DNA of 44,268 nucleotides from an uncultured Gammaproteobacteria bacterium (GCA_913031205.1 CAJWEM010000001.1:96723-140990), one strand, 5' to 3'; shown: positions 8,124 through 17,601, counted from the first letter of the stretch. Made by a program: numbers and translations. The notes: a model not told the origin generated them from the letters alone.

Positions 8124-8921
8124 ATGTTAATTTCTGTAATTATTACAACTTATAATAGCCCAGATTTTCTTAAGAAATGTTTAGACTCTTTCCTCACGCA
8201 ATGTGATAAAAATTTTGAAATTATTATTGCAGATGACGGATCAACTTCATCAACAAAAAATATTATTGAGAGTTTTAAAAACTCAGATTTAAAAATATAT
8301 CATGCTTGGCATGAAGATAAAGGTTTTAGAGCTGCTAAAATAAGAAACGAAGCAGTCAAACTGTCCTCAGGTGAATTTCTGATTTTTATTGATGGAGATT
8401 GTATTGTTTTTAATGATTTTGTAAAAAATCATAGAAATATTTCCGAAAAAGGTTTTTTTTCGAGAGGAAATCGTGCAAAACTCTCACAAAAGTTTTCAAA
8501 GATAATTATTGGGACCGAGGATCAAAACAAAATTAGTATTTTAAAATTAGTTTGGTTAAGACTTAATAGTGATATTAACAGGTTGTTGCCGGTTTTAAGA
8601 TTCCCTCACTATCCATTCAAAAAATTAAAAAAGAAAAAATGGGAAGGAGCGAAAACATGCAATCTAGGGGTATGGAGAAGTGATTTTGAAACAGTTAATG
8701 GTTACGACGAGTCTTATGAGGGCTGGGGTAGAGAAGACTCTGATTTTGTAGTTAGGCTGATTAATAATAATATTTATAGAAAGGAAGCGATATTTTCTAC
8801 AGGTCTTTTGCATTTAAATCATGAGATTATTAGTAGAGAAAATTTTTCTAAGAATGATAAACTGTTAGAAGACACAATACAGAACAAAAAAACTTACGCT
8901 AAAAATGGATATATAAAATAA
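8124..8921 (+). CDS. glycosyltransferase family 2, probable LPS core transferase
   Basis: A 265-residue GT-A fold enzyme. The N-terminal nucleotide-binding start (ISVIITTYNSPDFLKKCLDS), ADDGS, and a DGD (DxD) metal site near residue 91 are visible. The C-terminal GWGREDSDFVVRL stretch resembles the galactosyltransferase-like C-terminal module (Glyco_transf_7C) found in bacterial GT2 enzymes. Donor and acceptor sugars cannot be read from sequence. Its stop overlaps the hldE start (TAATG), which places it in the heptose/LPS core operon. Confidence 0.87.
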   Translation: MLISVIITTYNSPDFLKKCLDSFLTQCDKNFEIIIADDGSTSSTKNIIESFKNSDLKIYHAWHEDKGFRAAKIRNEAVKLSSGEFLIFIDGDCIVFNDFVKNHRNISEKGFFSRGNRAKLSQKFSKIIIGTEDQNKISILKLVWLRLNSDINRLLPVLRFPHYPFKKLKKKKWEGAKTCNLGVWRSDFETVNGYDESYEGWGREDSDFVVRLINNNIYRKEAIFSTGLLHLNHEIISRENFSKNDKLLEDTIQNKKTYAKNGYIK

Positions 8922-10402
8922 TGAGCCTTTTTAAAAAATCAAAAATTTTAGTGATAGGCGATGCTATGCTTGATAGATATTCATTCGGATCAACTAATAG
9001 AATATCTCCAGAAGCTCCAGTACCCGTTTTAAAAGTTGAAAAAGAAATTCTAAAACCAGGTGGTGCTGCAAATGTTGCGTCAAACATTTCTTCGCTAGGT
9101 CAAGAAACAACTTTAATTTCTAGTGTTGGAACGGACAGTAACGGCAAGGTATTAAAAGATTTAATAAATTCTCAAAAAGTAAAACTAATATCAAAAACGA
9201 ATAAAAATTTTAAAACAACTACAAAGACAAGAATAATAAGTCAAAATCAACAATTAATGAGAATAGATGACGAATGCGAAAATGACTCAACAGCCTTCCC
9301 GCTACCCTCAAATATTGAAAACTTGATAAAAGCCTCGGATGCCATTATTTTTTCAGATTATAAAAAAGGTGCTCAAAAAAATATTATAAAATTAATAAAA
9401 TTATCAAATAAATATAAAAAACCGATATTCATAGATCCTAAAGGAAACGATTTTACTTGTTACAAGAACGCTTTCTCACTAACACCAAATAGAAAAGAAT
9501 TTGAATGTGTTGTTGGAAAATGTTTAACAAATAAAGATATTATTAGGAAAGCGAAAAATCTAATCAAAAAACTGAATCTAAAATCTATCCTCGTTACCTT
9601 AGGTTCGGATGGAATGATTTTGGTTGAAGGAAATAATAAATCAACTCATATTAAAGCAACATCTATAAATGAAGTATTTGACGTCACCGGCGCAGGAGAT
9701 ACTGTAATTGCTGTCCTTTGTGCAACTTATCTGGCGTCCGAAAGAAAAGACTTAAAATTTGCTGCTGTGGTAGCAAATGTTGCGGCTGGAGAGGTAATTA
9801 AAAAACTTGGAGCCCAATCTATATCTAGTAATGAATTAACTTCAAAAGTTTATGAGAATTTAAATTTAGTTAATGAAATTGAAAATGAATATTTTTCAAA
9901 GCTAGATGATCTAGACGAACATAATAGAATTATCAAAAACGAAAAAGAATTGGAAAAAATTGTTAATTTAATAAGAGAATTAGGATTCAAAGTTGGTTTT
10001 ACTAATGGATGTTTTGATATTCTGCACCGAGGTCATATAAAATATTTAGATCAAGCAAGGAAAACTGTAGACTTTTTGTTTGTTGGTGTTAACGACGATA
10101 ATTCAGTGAAAAAATTAAAGGGAAAAAATAGACCAGTTAACAATGTAAAAGATAGGATTGATTTTTTAAATAGGGCTACTTTAGATGATGCATTTATTAT
10201 CTGTTTTAGTGAGCCAACACCAATAAAACTTATAAAAAAAATAAAGCCTGATATTTTGATAAAAGGTGGCGATTATAAAGCAAACGAAATTGTTGGTAGT
10301 TCTTTTGTAAAGAAAAATAATGGGCAAGTAAAAATAATTCCTTTTGTAAAAGGATACTCAACTTCAAATATTATAAGGAAAATCAATAAATCCGCGAATT
10401 AA
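8921..10402 (+). CDS. hldE: bifunctional heptose-7-phosphate kinase / heptose-1-phosphate adenylyltransferase
   Basis: Makes ADP-D-glycero-beta-D-manno-heptose for LPS inner core. The 493 residues contain two domains. The N-terminal ribokinase-like kinase (about 1-320) has KPGGAANVASN near the start and the DVTGAGDTV anion-hole motif. The C-terminal nucleotidyltransferase (about 340-493) has GFTNGCFDILHRGHIKYL with its HxGH. The length and fused layout match proteobacterial HldE. The ATG overlaps the preceding stop, and waaF follows after 6 nt. Confidence 0.96.
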   Translation: MSLFKKSKILVIGDAMLDRYSFGSTNRISPEAPVPVLKVEKEILKPGGAANVASNISSLGQETTLISSVGTDSNGKVLKDLINSQKVKLISKTNKNFKTTTKTRIISQNQQLMRIDDECENDSTAFPLPSNIENLIKASDAIIFSDYKKGAQKNIIKLIKLSNKYKKPIFIDPKGNDFTCYKNAFSLTPNRKEFECVVGKCLTNKDIIRKAKNLIKKLNLKSILVTLGSDGMILVEGNNKSTHIKATSINEVFDVTGAGDTVIAVLCATYLASERKDLKFAAVVANVAAGEVIKKLGAQSISSNELTSKVYENLNLVNEIENEYFSKLDDLDEHNRIIKNEKELEKIVNLIRELGFKVGFTNGCFDILHRGHIKYLDQARKTVDFLFVGVNDDNSVKKLKGKNRPVNNVKDRIDFLNRATLDDAFIICFSEPTPIKLIKKIKPDILIKGGDYKANEIVGSSFVKKNNGQVKIIPFVKGYSTSNIIRKINKSAN

Positions 10403-10408
10403 ACTTTT

Positions 10409-11395
10409 ATGTCTTCACAACGAATATTAATAGTTCCTCAGAATTGGCTTGGTGACATCGTTATGTCACAAACACTCCTAAAAAAAATTAAAAGTGAAGA
10501 TATCAAAGCAAAAATCGATGTGCTTGTTGAACCAGCATTCAAAGAATTAATAGAGAGAATGCCAGAAGCTAATCAACCGATTGTATTAGATTGTAAACAC
10601 AAAGAGCTTGGTTTGATGAAAAGATTTAATCTTGCAAAAAAAATTCGCGGTTCTTATGATCAAAGTATTGTTTTATCTCGTTCCTTAAAATCCGCATTAA
10701 TTCCGTACTTAGCAAAAATACCAATTCGAACTGGTGAAAGGGGGGAGTCAAGATACATTTTAATAAATGATTTAAAATCCTTCTCAAAGGAAGATAGAAG
10801 AAAAACTGCGTATAGATATGTTTCCATGTTTTCCGAAAAAGAGGAGCTTGATGAAAAGTATTACCCCTCATTAGAAACCAATACAAAAAACCTCGAAGCT
10901 CTTATATCAAAACATGTAATAAATCTTGATAAAAAAATTGTTATTTTTGCGCCTGGAGCTGCTTTTGGGCCATCAAAAATGTGGCCGATTGATAAATTTA
11001 AAGAATTATTAGAAAAATTGGATCAAAAGTACAAAATCTTGATACTTGGAAGCAAAAGTGAAATAAATTTAGGGGATCAAATAGCTGATGGAAAAAATGC
11101 CATAAATTTATGCGGCAAAACCTCGATTCAAGATGCCGTTGACTTAATGCACATTTCTGAATTTTGTGTGTCTAATGATTCTGGATTGATGCATCTTGCA
11201 TCAGCAACAGGAACCAAATCAATATCAATCTATGGTGCAACATCGCCAGATCTAACTCCCCCACTAACGACAAATAAAGAAATTCATTATAGACGAGTTT
11301 CTTGTAGTCCATGCTTTGAAAAGAAATGTAAATATGGACATTACAATTGTCTAGTAGAGATTCAAGCTGATGATGTTTTTAAGTCATTCAAATAA
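10409..11395 (+). CDS. waaF: ADP-heptose:LPS heptosyltransferase II
   Basis: A 328-residue GT9 enzyme that adds the second heptose to Kdo2-lipid A-bound heptose I on the cytoplasmic face of the inner membrane. The N-terminus ILIVPQNWLGDIVMSQTL, the central APGAAFGPSKMWP and the ADP-binding SNDSGLMHLASATG motif are those of WaaF. The 3' end overlaps the 3' end of the opposite-strand hldD gene by 34 nt, so the last residues are constrained on both strands. Confidence 0.94.
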   Translation: MSSQRILIVPQNWLGDIVMSQTLLKKIKSEDIKAKIDVLVEPAFKELIERMPEANQPIVLDCKHKELGLMKRFNLAKKIRGSYDQSIVLSRSLKSALIPYLAKIPIRTGERGESRYILINDLKSFSKEDRRKTAYRYVSMFSEKEELDEKYYPSLETNTKNLEALISKHVINLDKKIVIFAPGAAFGPSKMWPIDKFKELLEKLDQKYKILILGSKSEINLGDQIADGKNAINLCGKTSIQDAVDLMHISEFCVSNDSGLMHLASATGTKSISIYGATSPDLTPPLTTNKEIHYRRVSCSPCFEKKCKYGHYNCLVEIQADDVFKSFK

Positions 11396-12282
11396 GCTTC
11401 AATGCCCTCGCCTATCCCAAAAAATTCATAATTATAACCAGCTTTGAGAAGTTTATTTATATTTGCTTGCGTAAAATTTTGATACTTTGGTACTAAATAA
11501 CTAGGCATATCTATATAGTTAAAATTTCTATGCTGATCACTGTAAAATTTGAATATATTTTCAGCTATGGTATTAAATGTTTCTGCTTTGCCAGTCCCAA
11601 CATTATAAATATCATGGAATGATTTTTCCATAAAAAATATATTGATTGAAACGACATCATCTATATAAATAAAGTCTCTCATTTGTTCTCCGTCGTTATA
11701 CCCATCAGTTCCTTTAAACAAAGATATTTTTTTGTCTTTTAGATATTCATTATTCATTTTGTATGCCATGGACGCCATTTTTCCTTTATTTTCTTCTCCC
11801 CTTCCATAAACATTAAAATACCTAAGCCCAACCGCTGGATAATTTTGATTCATAATATATTTATCAAAGAGTAGTTTTGACTCTGCATAAACATTTAAAG
11901 GTGATTCATTTTCCTCGACTTCCTCTGAGTTTTTATTTAAACCATATACTGATGCACTTGAAGCATATATAAATTTTGCACTATTTTTAATTGCTACAGA
12001 AAAAATTTTCTTAGAATATTCAAAATTTGTATCCATCATAAATTTCTTATCATATTCCATCGTATCCGAGCATGCGCCTTGGTGAAAAATACAGCTTATA
12101 TTATTCAAGTTTTCTAAATTCAAAAAATGTCTGTATTCTTTGAAGCGAAGATTATTAAGATTCTTTGGGTTTGGATATTTTTTCTTATCATCGATTAAGA
12201 TCAAATCTTCTATTCCCATGAGATTTAACCTTTTTGCAATATTATAACCAATAAATCCTGCGGCACCTGTTACTATAATCAA
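11362..12282 (-). CDS. hldD: ADP-L-glycero-D-manno-heptose-6-epimerase (TTG start)
   Basis: Converts the ADP-D,D-heptose made by HldE into ADP-L,D-heptose, the donor for WaaC and WaaF. It is an extended SDR enzyme: GAAGFIG NADP loop (residues 6-12), YxxxK catalytic pair at 132-136, and GEQMRDFIYIDDV later on. Family members begin MIIVTGAAGFIG; here that alignment falls on TTG at 12282, one base after the waaC-like stop, with AAGGG 8 nt upstream inside the previous gene's last codons. An ATG at 12312 would add ten unconserved residues and overlap the upstream gene, so TTG is preferred (306 residues). Confidence 0.93.
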   Translation of the reverse strand: MIIVTGAAGFIGYNIAKRLNLMGIEDLILIDDKKKYPNPKNLNNLRFKEYRHFLNLENLNNISCIFHQGACSDTMEYDKKFMMDTNFEYSKKIFSVAIKNSAKFIYASSASVYGLNKNSEEVEENESPLNVYAESKLLFDKYIMNQNYPAVGLRYFNVYGRGEENKGKMASMAYKMNNEYLKDKKISLFKGTDGYNDGEQMRDFIYIDDVVSINIFFMEKSFHDIYNVGTGKAETFNTIAENIFKFYSDQHRNFNYIDMPSYLVPKYQNFTQANINKLLKAGYNYEFFGIGEGIEAYLNDLKTSSA

Positions 12283-12283
12283 A

Positions 12284-13342
12284 TTAATTACCCTTAGAGA
12301 AAAATTTATCAATCTTTTGTATTACCTCGTCAGCGCTAATTAGGCTCATAACATCTTTTTGATTATTTTTATAACGCCAATTTGCTTCCTCAGGTTTTTT
12401 TTGAGAGAACTTTTCAAGTGCAATATTATACTTATCGACGCACAAATCAATGCTGTTATAAGGTCCTGCTCTAACTGTATTTGTTACTGCATAAAGTCCT
12501 AAAACAGGAGTACCAGCACATGTGCCAATATGAATTGGCCCACTATCTGGGCTTATTAATAATTTTGAGTTTTTAATCAAAGCATATAATTCATGTAAAT
12601 TTATTTTACCTGAAACATTTATTGGTGAAGAATGCATTTTTTTTATAATTTTTTTGACGAAATTTTTTTCAAATTCATCCTTTGAAGAAGAAATTACACA
12701 ATTTACACCATAATTTTCTGTAATATGGTCAGCAATTAATGCATACCTTTCAATTAGCCAATTTCTATCTTTACTTCTAGAGCATGGGCTTAGAACGAAA
12801 TATTCATTCTTTAAATCTGGATACTCTATCAACAAATCGTTTTTTTTGACCTTTTCTGAAATATCCCATGAATATAAAAAATTCTCTTTTCTTACATTTA
12901 GAATATTAAGGAAACTTAAAAATACATCAACAACATGAGAATGCTTCGAGCTTTCAATTTTTTTGTTTGAAAAAATACTATGAAGATCGCTTGAGCGTGC
13001 AGAGTCATAGCCTAATTTAATTTTTGAATTTATAAATAGACTAACAATATTTGCTCTTAAAGAGACTTGCATTAAAAACATGATATCGAATTTAATTTTT
13101 TTTAGTTCGCTAGCGATTCTCAAATATGATCTCAATGTGTTTTTTTTGTCGAAGATAACAAAATTTATTCCATCGATTTTCTGTAAAAAATCAGCCTCGC
13201 TCTCACCAATTATCCAAGATATTTTTGCCTTGGGATATTCGTTTTTAAGAGTGAATATAAAAGGAAGCATATGGCATATGTCCCCAAGAGAAGAAGTTCT
13301 CAAAATTAATATATTTTCTATTTTTTGACTGCTATTTTGCAT
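12284..13342 (-). CDS. waaC: LPS heptosyltransferase I-like (GT9)
   Basis: A 352-residue GT9 heptosyltransferase. The N-terminal ILILRTSSLGDICHMLPF is typical of WaaC, which adds the first heptose to Kdo. The C-terminal SPDSGPIHIGTCAGTPVLGLYA forms the ADP-heptose site. I start at ATG 13342; a TTG at 13357 is in frame, but that start would overlap the first base of the divergent kdkA gene. Neither has a Shine-Dalgarno. The WaaC rather than WaaF/WaaQ assignment rests on the N-terminal motif and on the separate waaF in the window. Confidence 0.85.
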   Translation of the reverse strand: MQNSSQKIENILILRTSSLGDICHMLPFIFTLKNEYPKAKISWIIGESEADFLQKIDGINFVIFDKKNTLRSYLRIASELKKIKFDIMFLMQVSLRANIVSLFINSKIKLGYDSARSSDLHSIFSNKKIESSKHSHVVDVFLSFLNILNVRKENFLYSWDISEKVKKNDLLIEYPDLKNEYFVLSPCSRSKDRNWLIERYALIADHITENYGVNCVISSSKDEFEKNFVKKIIKKMHSSPINVSGKINLHELYALIKNSKLLISPDSGPIHIGTCAGTPVLGLYAVTNTVRAGPYNSIDLCVDKYNIALEKFSQKKPEEANWRYKNNQKDVMSLISADEVIQKIDKFFSKGN

Positions 13343-13347
13343 ATAAT
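13342..13347 (+). promoter_or_regulatory. candidate -10 box of kdkA, short leader
   Basis: TATAAT lies 9 nt before the kdkA ATG and inside the first bases of the divergent waaC-like gene. A start of transcription at the usual distance would fall at or within a few bases of the ATG, giving a leaderless or nearly leaderless mRNA. No good -35 is spaced 16-18 nt away, so this is weak. Confidence 0.3.
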
Positions 13348-13356
13348 TGGTAAACA

Positions 13357-14037
13357 ATGGATAAAATCATTAAAAATAAGAATATATTTATTCAATATAA
13401 CCCAAGCATTTTAAAAAATTTTTCAGATAAATTGTTTAATACTGATTATATATCTAAAGAAGGACTAATCAAATCTGAAGTCGATGGAAGAGGAAAAACA
13501 TTTGAAATTGAAATAAATGGGGAAAGATTCATTCTTAAACATTATATCCGAGGGGGATTTGCAGCTAAAATAACTTACGATAAATATTATTTTGATTCAA
13601 TAGCCGCAACAAGGCCTTTAAAAGAATATAACTTCTTAAATAACTTATTCAAAAAGGGACTTCCTGTCCCAAGGCCGGCGGCACTACAAGTAGTTACCAA
13701 TAAATTTACATACACAGCCGATTTAATAACTTGCAAGATAAAAAATGAGGGAACTCTTTACGATTTTATTGTAAATGGGAAAATGAATAGTGATTTATGG
13801 AGTTCTCTGGGGTATACACTTGAAAAATTTTGCAATGAAAATGTCTATCACTCTGATTTGAATGCAAAGAATATTCTAATCGATAGAGAAAATAATTTTT
13901 ATTTAGTTGATTTTGATAACTCCTATTTTTTTTATAAAAAAGAATTATTTAGAAAAAGCATAAGACGTCTAGAAAGATCTTTATCCAAAATTGAAAATTA
14001 TAAAAAAGAAATCAAAAATGTTATTAAAGAATTTTAA
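13357..14037 (+). CDS. kdkA: Kdo kinase (3-deoxy-D-manno-octulosonic acid kinase)
   Basis: A 226-residue kinase of the KdkA/WaaP (PF06293-type) group, which phosphorylates the Kdo residue of lipid A-Kdo. Catalytic features are the HSDLNAKNIL loop (H165, D167, N172) and VDFDN (metal Asp near 185), with RFILKHYIRGG providing the ATP-binding lysine region. It stands alone on the plus strand between two minus-strand LPS genes, only 14 nt from the start of the waaC-like gene. Its stop TAA overlaps that of waaA in a shared TTAA. Confidence 0.9.
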   Translation: MDKIIKNKNIFIQYNPSILKNFSDKLFNTDYISKEGLIKSEVDGRGKTFEIEINGERFILKHYIRGGFAAKITYDKYYFDSIAATRPLKEYNFLNNLFKKGLPVPRPAALQVVTNKFTYTADLITCKIKNEGTLYDFIVNGKMNSDLWSSLGYTLEKFCNENVYHSDLNAKNILIDRENNFYLVDFDNSYFFYKKELFRKSIRRLERSLSKIENYKKEIKNVIKEF

Positions 14038-15299
14038 TTAATAATCTTCTTTTCTTTTAAAGATATTAAATACTTTTCAACAATATCCTTAAATTTTAGA
14101 CTATAAGTTCTTGCTACTTCTCCAATTTCAGAAAGATCTTCGTCACTTAATTTGCGATATTTGTCTATGTGTTGTGCTATGTTTTCTTGATCTGAAATAC
14201 CTTTATTATCCTGAATGGCAAGTATTCCATTTAATTTTTTTAAACTCATGATCTCATCATAAAAATTATCAATATTTGGGCCGACAAGTATTGGTCTGCC
14301 GTGCAATGAAGGTTCTATAATATTTTGCACACCTCTCTTTGAGTAACCTCCACCAACATAAACATATTTAGCACTAGAATAAAAATTTTGCAAATCTCCA
14401 AAAGTGTCAATAATTAAAACACTTCTGAAATCAAAAGATCCATTGAGCACGGAATCATAATTATTAGATAAAAAATTTGTACTAATGCCATTGTTTTTGA
14501 AAAAATTAGCAATTGCCTTTGCTCTTTCTATATGTCTAGGTGCTATTACCGTGCTAACTCCATCCTCATTCAAATCTTTTATAACTTGGAGAAATTTTTT
14601 CTCGTCAGGATCGTGCGTTGAAGCCATTAAAAAGTAATTACCAAAAAAATTATTTCTTTTGTTTTTCGTATCGAAATTATAAGCATACTTAAGATTTCCT
14701 ACGGTTAACAATTTTTCATTTTTCAATCCAAGTCTTAAATATTTTTGCTTTTCATAATTAGATTTACACATAACTAAGTTACAATTATTTAAAGCTTCTA
14801 AATAAATCTTTTTGATAAATTTTTTATTATGTAAATTTCTTTGTAGTCTAGCGTTTATTATTACTAATTTGATATTTTCTTTTTTACATATTTTGTAAAA
14901 ATTTGGCCAAATCTCTGTTTCATATATAAGTATGGTTTTGATATTTATTCTACTTAACCAATTAGAGACAAGTAACTTATAATCTAAAGGAAAATATAAA
15001 ACATCAATTTTTGGAAATAATTCTCTTGCGCGCTTCCTTCCAGAAAACGTACTAGTTGATATTAGAATATTATTATTTTTTCCAATTTCTTTAATCAATT
15101 CTTTTGCGCCATTAACTTCTCCCAATGATGAGCAATGAACGCATATATCATTATTTTTACTAATCTGACCAATAAAACCTAGGCGGTTTTTTATTTGATC
15201 GAAATCAGATTTTTTTATTCCTAAATATAAAAAATAAACAAAAGCAAATGGAAACAATAATAGTAATGCGAATGAATAAATAAATTTATGATTTATCAT
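14034..15299 (-). CDS. waaA: Kdo transferase
   Basis: A 421-residue GT-B enzyme that transfers Kdo from CMP-Kdo to the lipid A precursor at the inner membrane. The N-terminal hydrophobic anchor (residues about 8-26), the CSSLGEVNGAKELI segment with the conserved glutamate, DVLYFPLDY, ETEIWPNFY and the C-terminal GGGYSKRGVQNIIEP motif are all those of WaaA/KdtA. Its ATG shares bases with the tolC stop (TAATG), so tolC-waaA are coupled, an arrangement known from other gammaproteobacteria. Confidence 0.95.
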   Translation of the reverse strand: MINHKFIYSFALLLLFPFAFVYFLYLGIKKSDFDQIKNRLGFIGQISKNNDICVHCSSLGEVNGAKELIKEIGKNNNILISTSTFSGRKRARELFPKIDVLYFPLDYKLLVSNWLSRINIKTILIYETEIWPNFYKICKKENIKLVIINARLQRNLHNKKFIKKIYLEALNNCNLVMCKSNYEKQKYLRLGLKNEKLLTVGNLKYAYNFDTKNKRNNFFGNYFLMASTHDPDEKKFLQVIKDLNEDGVSTVIAPRHIERAKAIANFFKNNGISTNFLSNNYDSVLNGSFDFRSVLIIDTFGDLQNFYSSAKYVYVGGGYSKRGVQNIIEPSLHGRPILVGPNIDNFYDEIMSLKKLNGILAIQDNKGISDQENIAQHIDKYRKLSDEDLSEIGEVARTYSLKFKDIVEKYLISLKEKKIIN

Positions 15300-16618
15300 T
15301 AATTTAACCAGCTGTTGACTACTTTAAGATCATCTATAGATAATGTTCCAATGGATTGTTTTAATTTGAGTTTACTAATTAGATAATCATACTTCGATTT
15401 CGAGTAATTTTTTTTTGCTCTATAAAATTCTTTTAATGCTAATAAAACATCTGTAGTTGATCTTGTTCCAACTTCAAACCCTGCTTTATTGTACTCCACC
15501 GATAATTCATTTGATTCTAGAGCTTTCTTTGAGGCCTTGACCTTGCTAATTGCTGACTTTAAATTTAAAAAAGCTTGCCTACTATCTCGTATTACCTCTC
15601 TCTTCTTTTTAAGTAATTCGTACCTAGCCTTTTCCATCTCAAATTCTGCTTGCTTACTACTATAATAAGTGTTTCCTCCAATGAAGATAGGGATGTTTAG
15701 CTCTATACCAATAAAATCATTATTTGAATCGAATGCTCCTGAGGACCCTCCTCCCTTATCTGTTTCTTTAATAGTTCCATAAATATCTAATGTTGGAAAA
15801 TGTTTTGACCTCTCAAATTTAAGATTAGCTATAGCAACATCCTTAGCCCTTTTATAAGCAAGTAAATCTAGGTTCTGCTTCACTGCAAAATTCTCCCACG
15901 CTTTTATATCGTCTGGATCAGGGCTTTTTGCTTTTATATTGTGGTTTAGAGAAGAAAAGCTTTTAAATTGTTTTCCTGTAAGAACATACAGAGACTCTCT
16001 AGCAAGGTCTTTTTGGTTTTCTGCTTCAATGACATTTGTTTCAGATAAATCATATGAAGCTTTCGCTTCTGCATAATCTGTTATCGCAATTAAACCGACT
16101 TCTAATCTTTTTTTTGATTCGTCTAACTGAGATTTTATTGCTGCCTTCTCAGAAACTACATAATCAATATTATCTTCGCTATCAAGAATATTAAAGTAGG
16201 CTTTTGCTAATCTTATTATTAGATTTTGCCTGGCTGAATCTCTCTCTGCCAAAGACTTTGCAACTTGATACTCGCTTTTCTCGAGTAAAGAAAATAAATC
16301 TCTTCTATATAGTGGTTGCTTTAAGTTAATACTATATTCGTCTGTGGTGAACTGCGATGTTGGCGAGGAGCTTCCATATACAGAACCATCGATTGACTCT
16401 CTTGTTCGTTGGCTTGTTCCTTTAAATCTTAAATTTGGAAGAAGGTTCGATCTAGCAATCGGATACTCTTGAAGAGTTGACTTGTGCTTCGCTTCTGCAG
16501 CAAGAAGTTCTGGATCGCTTTTAACCGCAATATTATAAATTTCAAGTAAGTCGGCCGCATAAATATGCTTTGAAAAAATACAAGTAAAAATAAAAATAAT
16601 ATTAAAAAAAATTTTCAT
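15299..16618 (-). CDS. tolC: TolC-family outer membrane efflux protein
   Basis: An outer-membrane channel of type I secretion and drug efflux pumps. The 439 residues begin with a signal peptide (MKIFFNIIFIFTCIFSKHIYA-ADL). They contain two OEP repeats, each with long coiled helices, including ARQNLIIRLAKAYFNILD in the first and KKREVIRDSRQAFLNLKSAI in the second, and a PNLRF-type proline signature. I start at ATG 16618, 4 nt after the rhodanese stop, since the longer frame from 16666 would put 16 polar residues before the signal peptide. No inner-membrane or fusion-protein partner lies in this window. Confidence 0.92.
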   Translation of the reverse strand: MKIFFNIIFIFTCIFSKHIYAADLLEIYNIAVKSDPELLAAEAKHKSTLQEYPIARSNLLPNLRFKGTSQRTRESIDGSVYGSSSPTSQFTTDEYSINLKQPLYRRDLFSLLEKSEYQVAKSLAERDSARQNLIIRLAKAYFNILDSEDNIDYVVSEKAAIKSQLDESKKRLEVGLIAITDYAEAKASYDLSETNVIEAENQKDLARESLYVLTGKQFKSFSSLNHNIKAKSPDPDDIKAWENFAVKQNLDLLAYKRAKDVAIANLKFERSKHFPTLDIYGTIKETDKGGGSSGAFDSNNDFIGIELNIPIFIGGNTYYSSKQAEFEMEKARYELLKKKREVIRDSRQAFLNLKSAISKVKASKKALESNELSVEYNKAGFEVGTRSTTDVLLALKEFYRAKKNYSKSKYDYLISKLKLKQSIGTLSIDDLKVVNSWLN

Positions 16619-16622
16619 ATAA

Positions 16623-16940
16623 TTAATATAATGCCATAGTGTTGTCGACTGTTTTCGCCCACGCATCTATACCGCCACGAAGATTGATGATATTAGTGAA
16701 ATCATTTCTTTCAAAATAAATTCCAACCATTCTGCTTCTAATACCATGATGACAAATGAAAGCTATAGATTGCTCTTCATCAAAATCATGCATCTTGCTT
16801 TGAATTTCAGATATTGGAATGTGAACAGAATTTTCGATATACACTACATTATACTCCCATGTTTCTCGAACATCGATAAGAGTAATATCTGGATTTTCTT
16901 TAATGTGTTGGTGAAGCTCAAGAGCAGTCATTTCAATCAT
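16623..16940 (-). CDS. single-domain rhodanese
   Basis: A 105-residue rhodanese domain. It has LIDVRETWEYN near residues 20-31, the active-site loop FICHHGIRSRM with cysteine near residue 63, and the closing GGIDAW. The CHHGxRS loop is common among GlpE-like and tolC-linked rhodaneses in gammaproteobacteria. It likely moves sulfane sulfur, but the acceptor is unknown. It lies between pcm (13 nt gap) and tolC (4 nt gap) on the same strand, so one operon pcm-rhodanese-tolC-waaA is likely. Confidence 0.9.
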   Translation of the reverse strand: MIEMTALELHQHIKENPDITLIDVRETWEYNVVYIENSVHIPISEIQSKMHDFDEEQSIAFICHHGIRSRMVGIYFERNDFTNIINLRGGIDAWAKTVDNTMALY

Positions 16941-16953
16941 AGATTTAATTATA

Positions 16954-17601
16954 CTAAAAATTTAAAATATTTTTTTTATTATTATTTGTCAAATGATCAA
17001 TGGTTGTTTCAAAAGACTGGTCGCAAACAAGCTTATTTTCAGAAACTTTTTCAATAATATATACATTCATAACTGGATGATTACCAATTACAATAAACAT
17101 CTTTCCATTTTTGTTGAGAGCTTGTTCAAGTTTATAAATTCTTTCCTCAGCTGCTCCAGTAACCACTATGATGTCGTATTTTTTTTCTGGCGTCCAAGAT
17201 GAAAAGATATCTTTATGGGCATAATTCACATTATATATATTGTATTTATCATGGGATTTCTTTGCCTCTTCTAACATTGAGTTATCATTATCTATTGTAT
17301 CAACTACTTTTCCCATGATTGATAAACAGCAGGTAAGATAGCCGCTACCAGTGCCAATTTCTAAAATTTCGTCACTAGAGGTTACCTTTAATAATTGCAA
17401 GATTTTTGCAACTATTAAGGGCCTTAACATATGAAAATTATTTTGCAGAGGAATATCATACTCAGCATAAGATAACTTTTGAAACTCTTTTGGCACAAAG
17501 TCCTCTCGATTAACTTTTTGAATACAATCTAGGGTTTTTTGGCAGCTAATTCCCTCTGGTTTCAGCTGGCTCTCGATCATATTTTTCTTGTTTATTTGCA
17601 T
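16954..17601 (-). CDS. pcm: protein-L-isoaspartate O-methyltransferase
   Basis: Repairs isoaspartyl damage in proteins using SAM. The 215 residues show the family opening (MIESQLKPEGI, then NREDFVPKEFQKLSYAEYDIPL), the SAM-binding glycine motif LEIGTGSGYLT, and VVTGAAEERI. ATG at 17601 gives MQINKKNMIESQ; the ATG at 17580 is an alternative start. First gene of the operon leading to tolC and waaA, divergent from thiC across 146 nt. Confidence 0.9.
   Translation of the reverse strand: MQINKKNMIESQLKPEGISCQKTLDCIQKVNREDFVPKEFQKLSYAEYDIPLQNNFHMLRPLIVAKILQLLKVTSSDEILEIGTGSGYLTCCLSIMGKVVDTIDNDNSMLEEAKKSHDKYNIYNVNYAHKDIFSSWTPEKKYDIIVVTGAAEERIYKLEQALNKNGKMFIVIGNHPVMNVYIIEKVSENKLVCDQSFETTIDHLTNNNKKNILNF

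Noticed and set aside
13325-13347. TTGACT paired with TATAAT as a kdkA promoter
   Set aside because: The spacer is only 11 nt, too short for sigma-70. The -10 alone is kept as a weak call.
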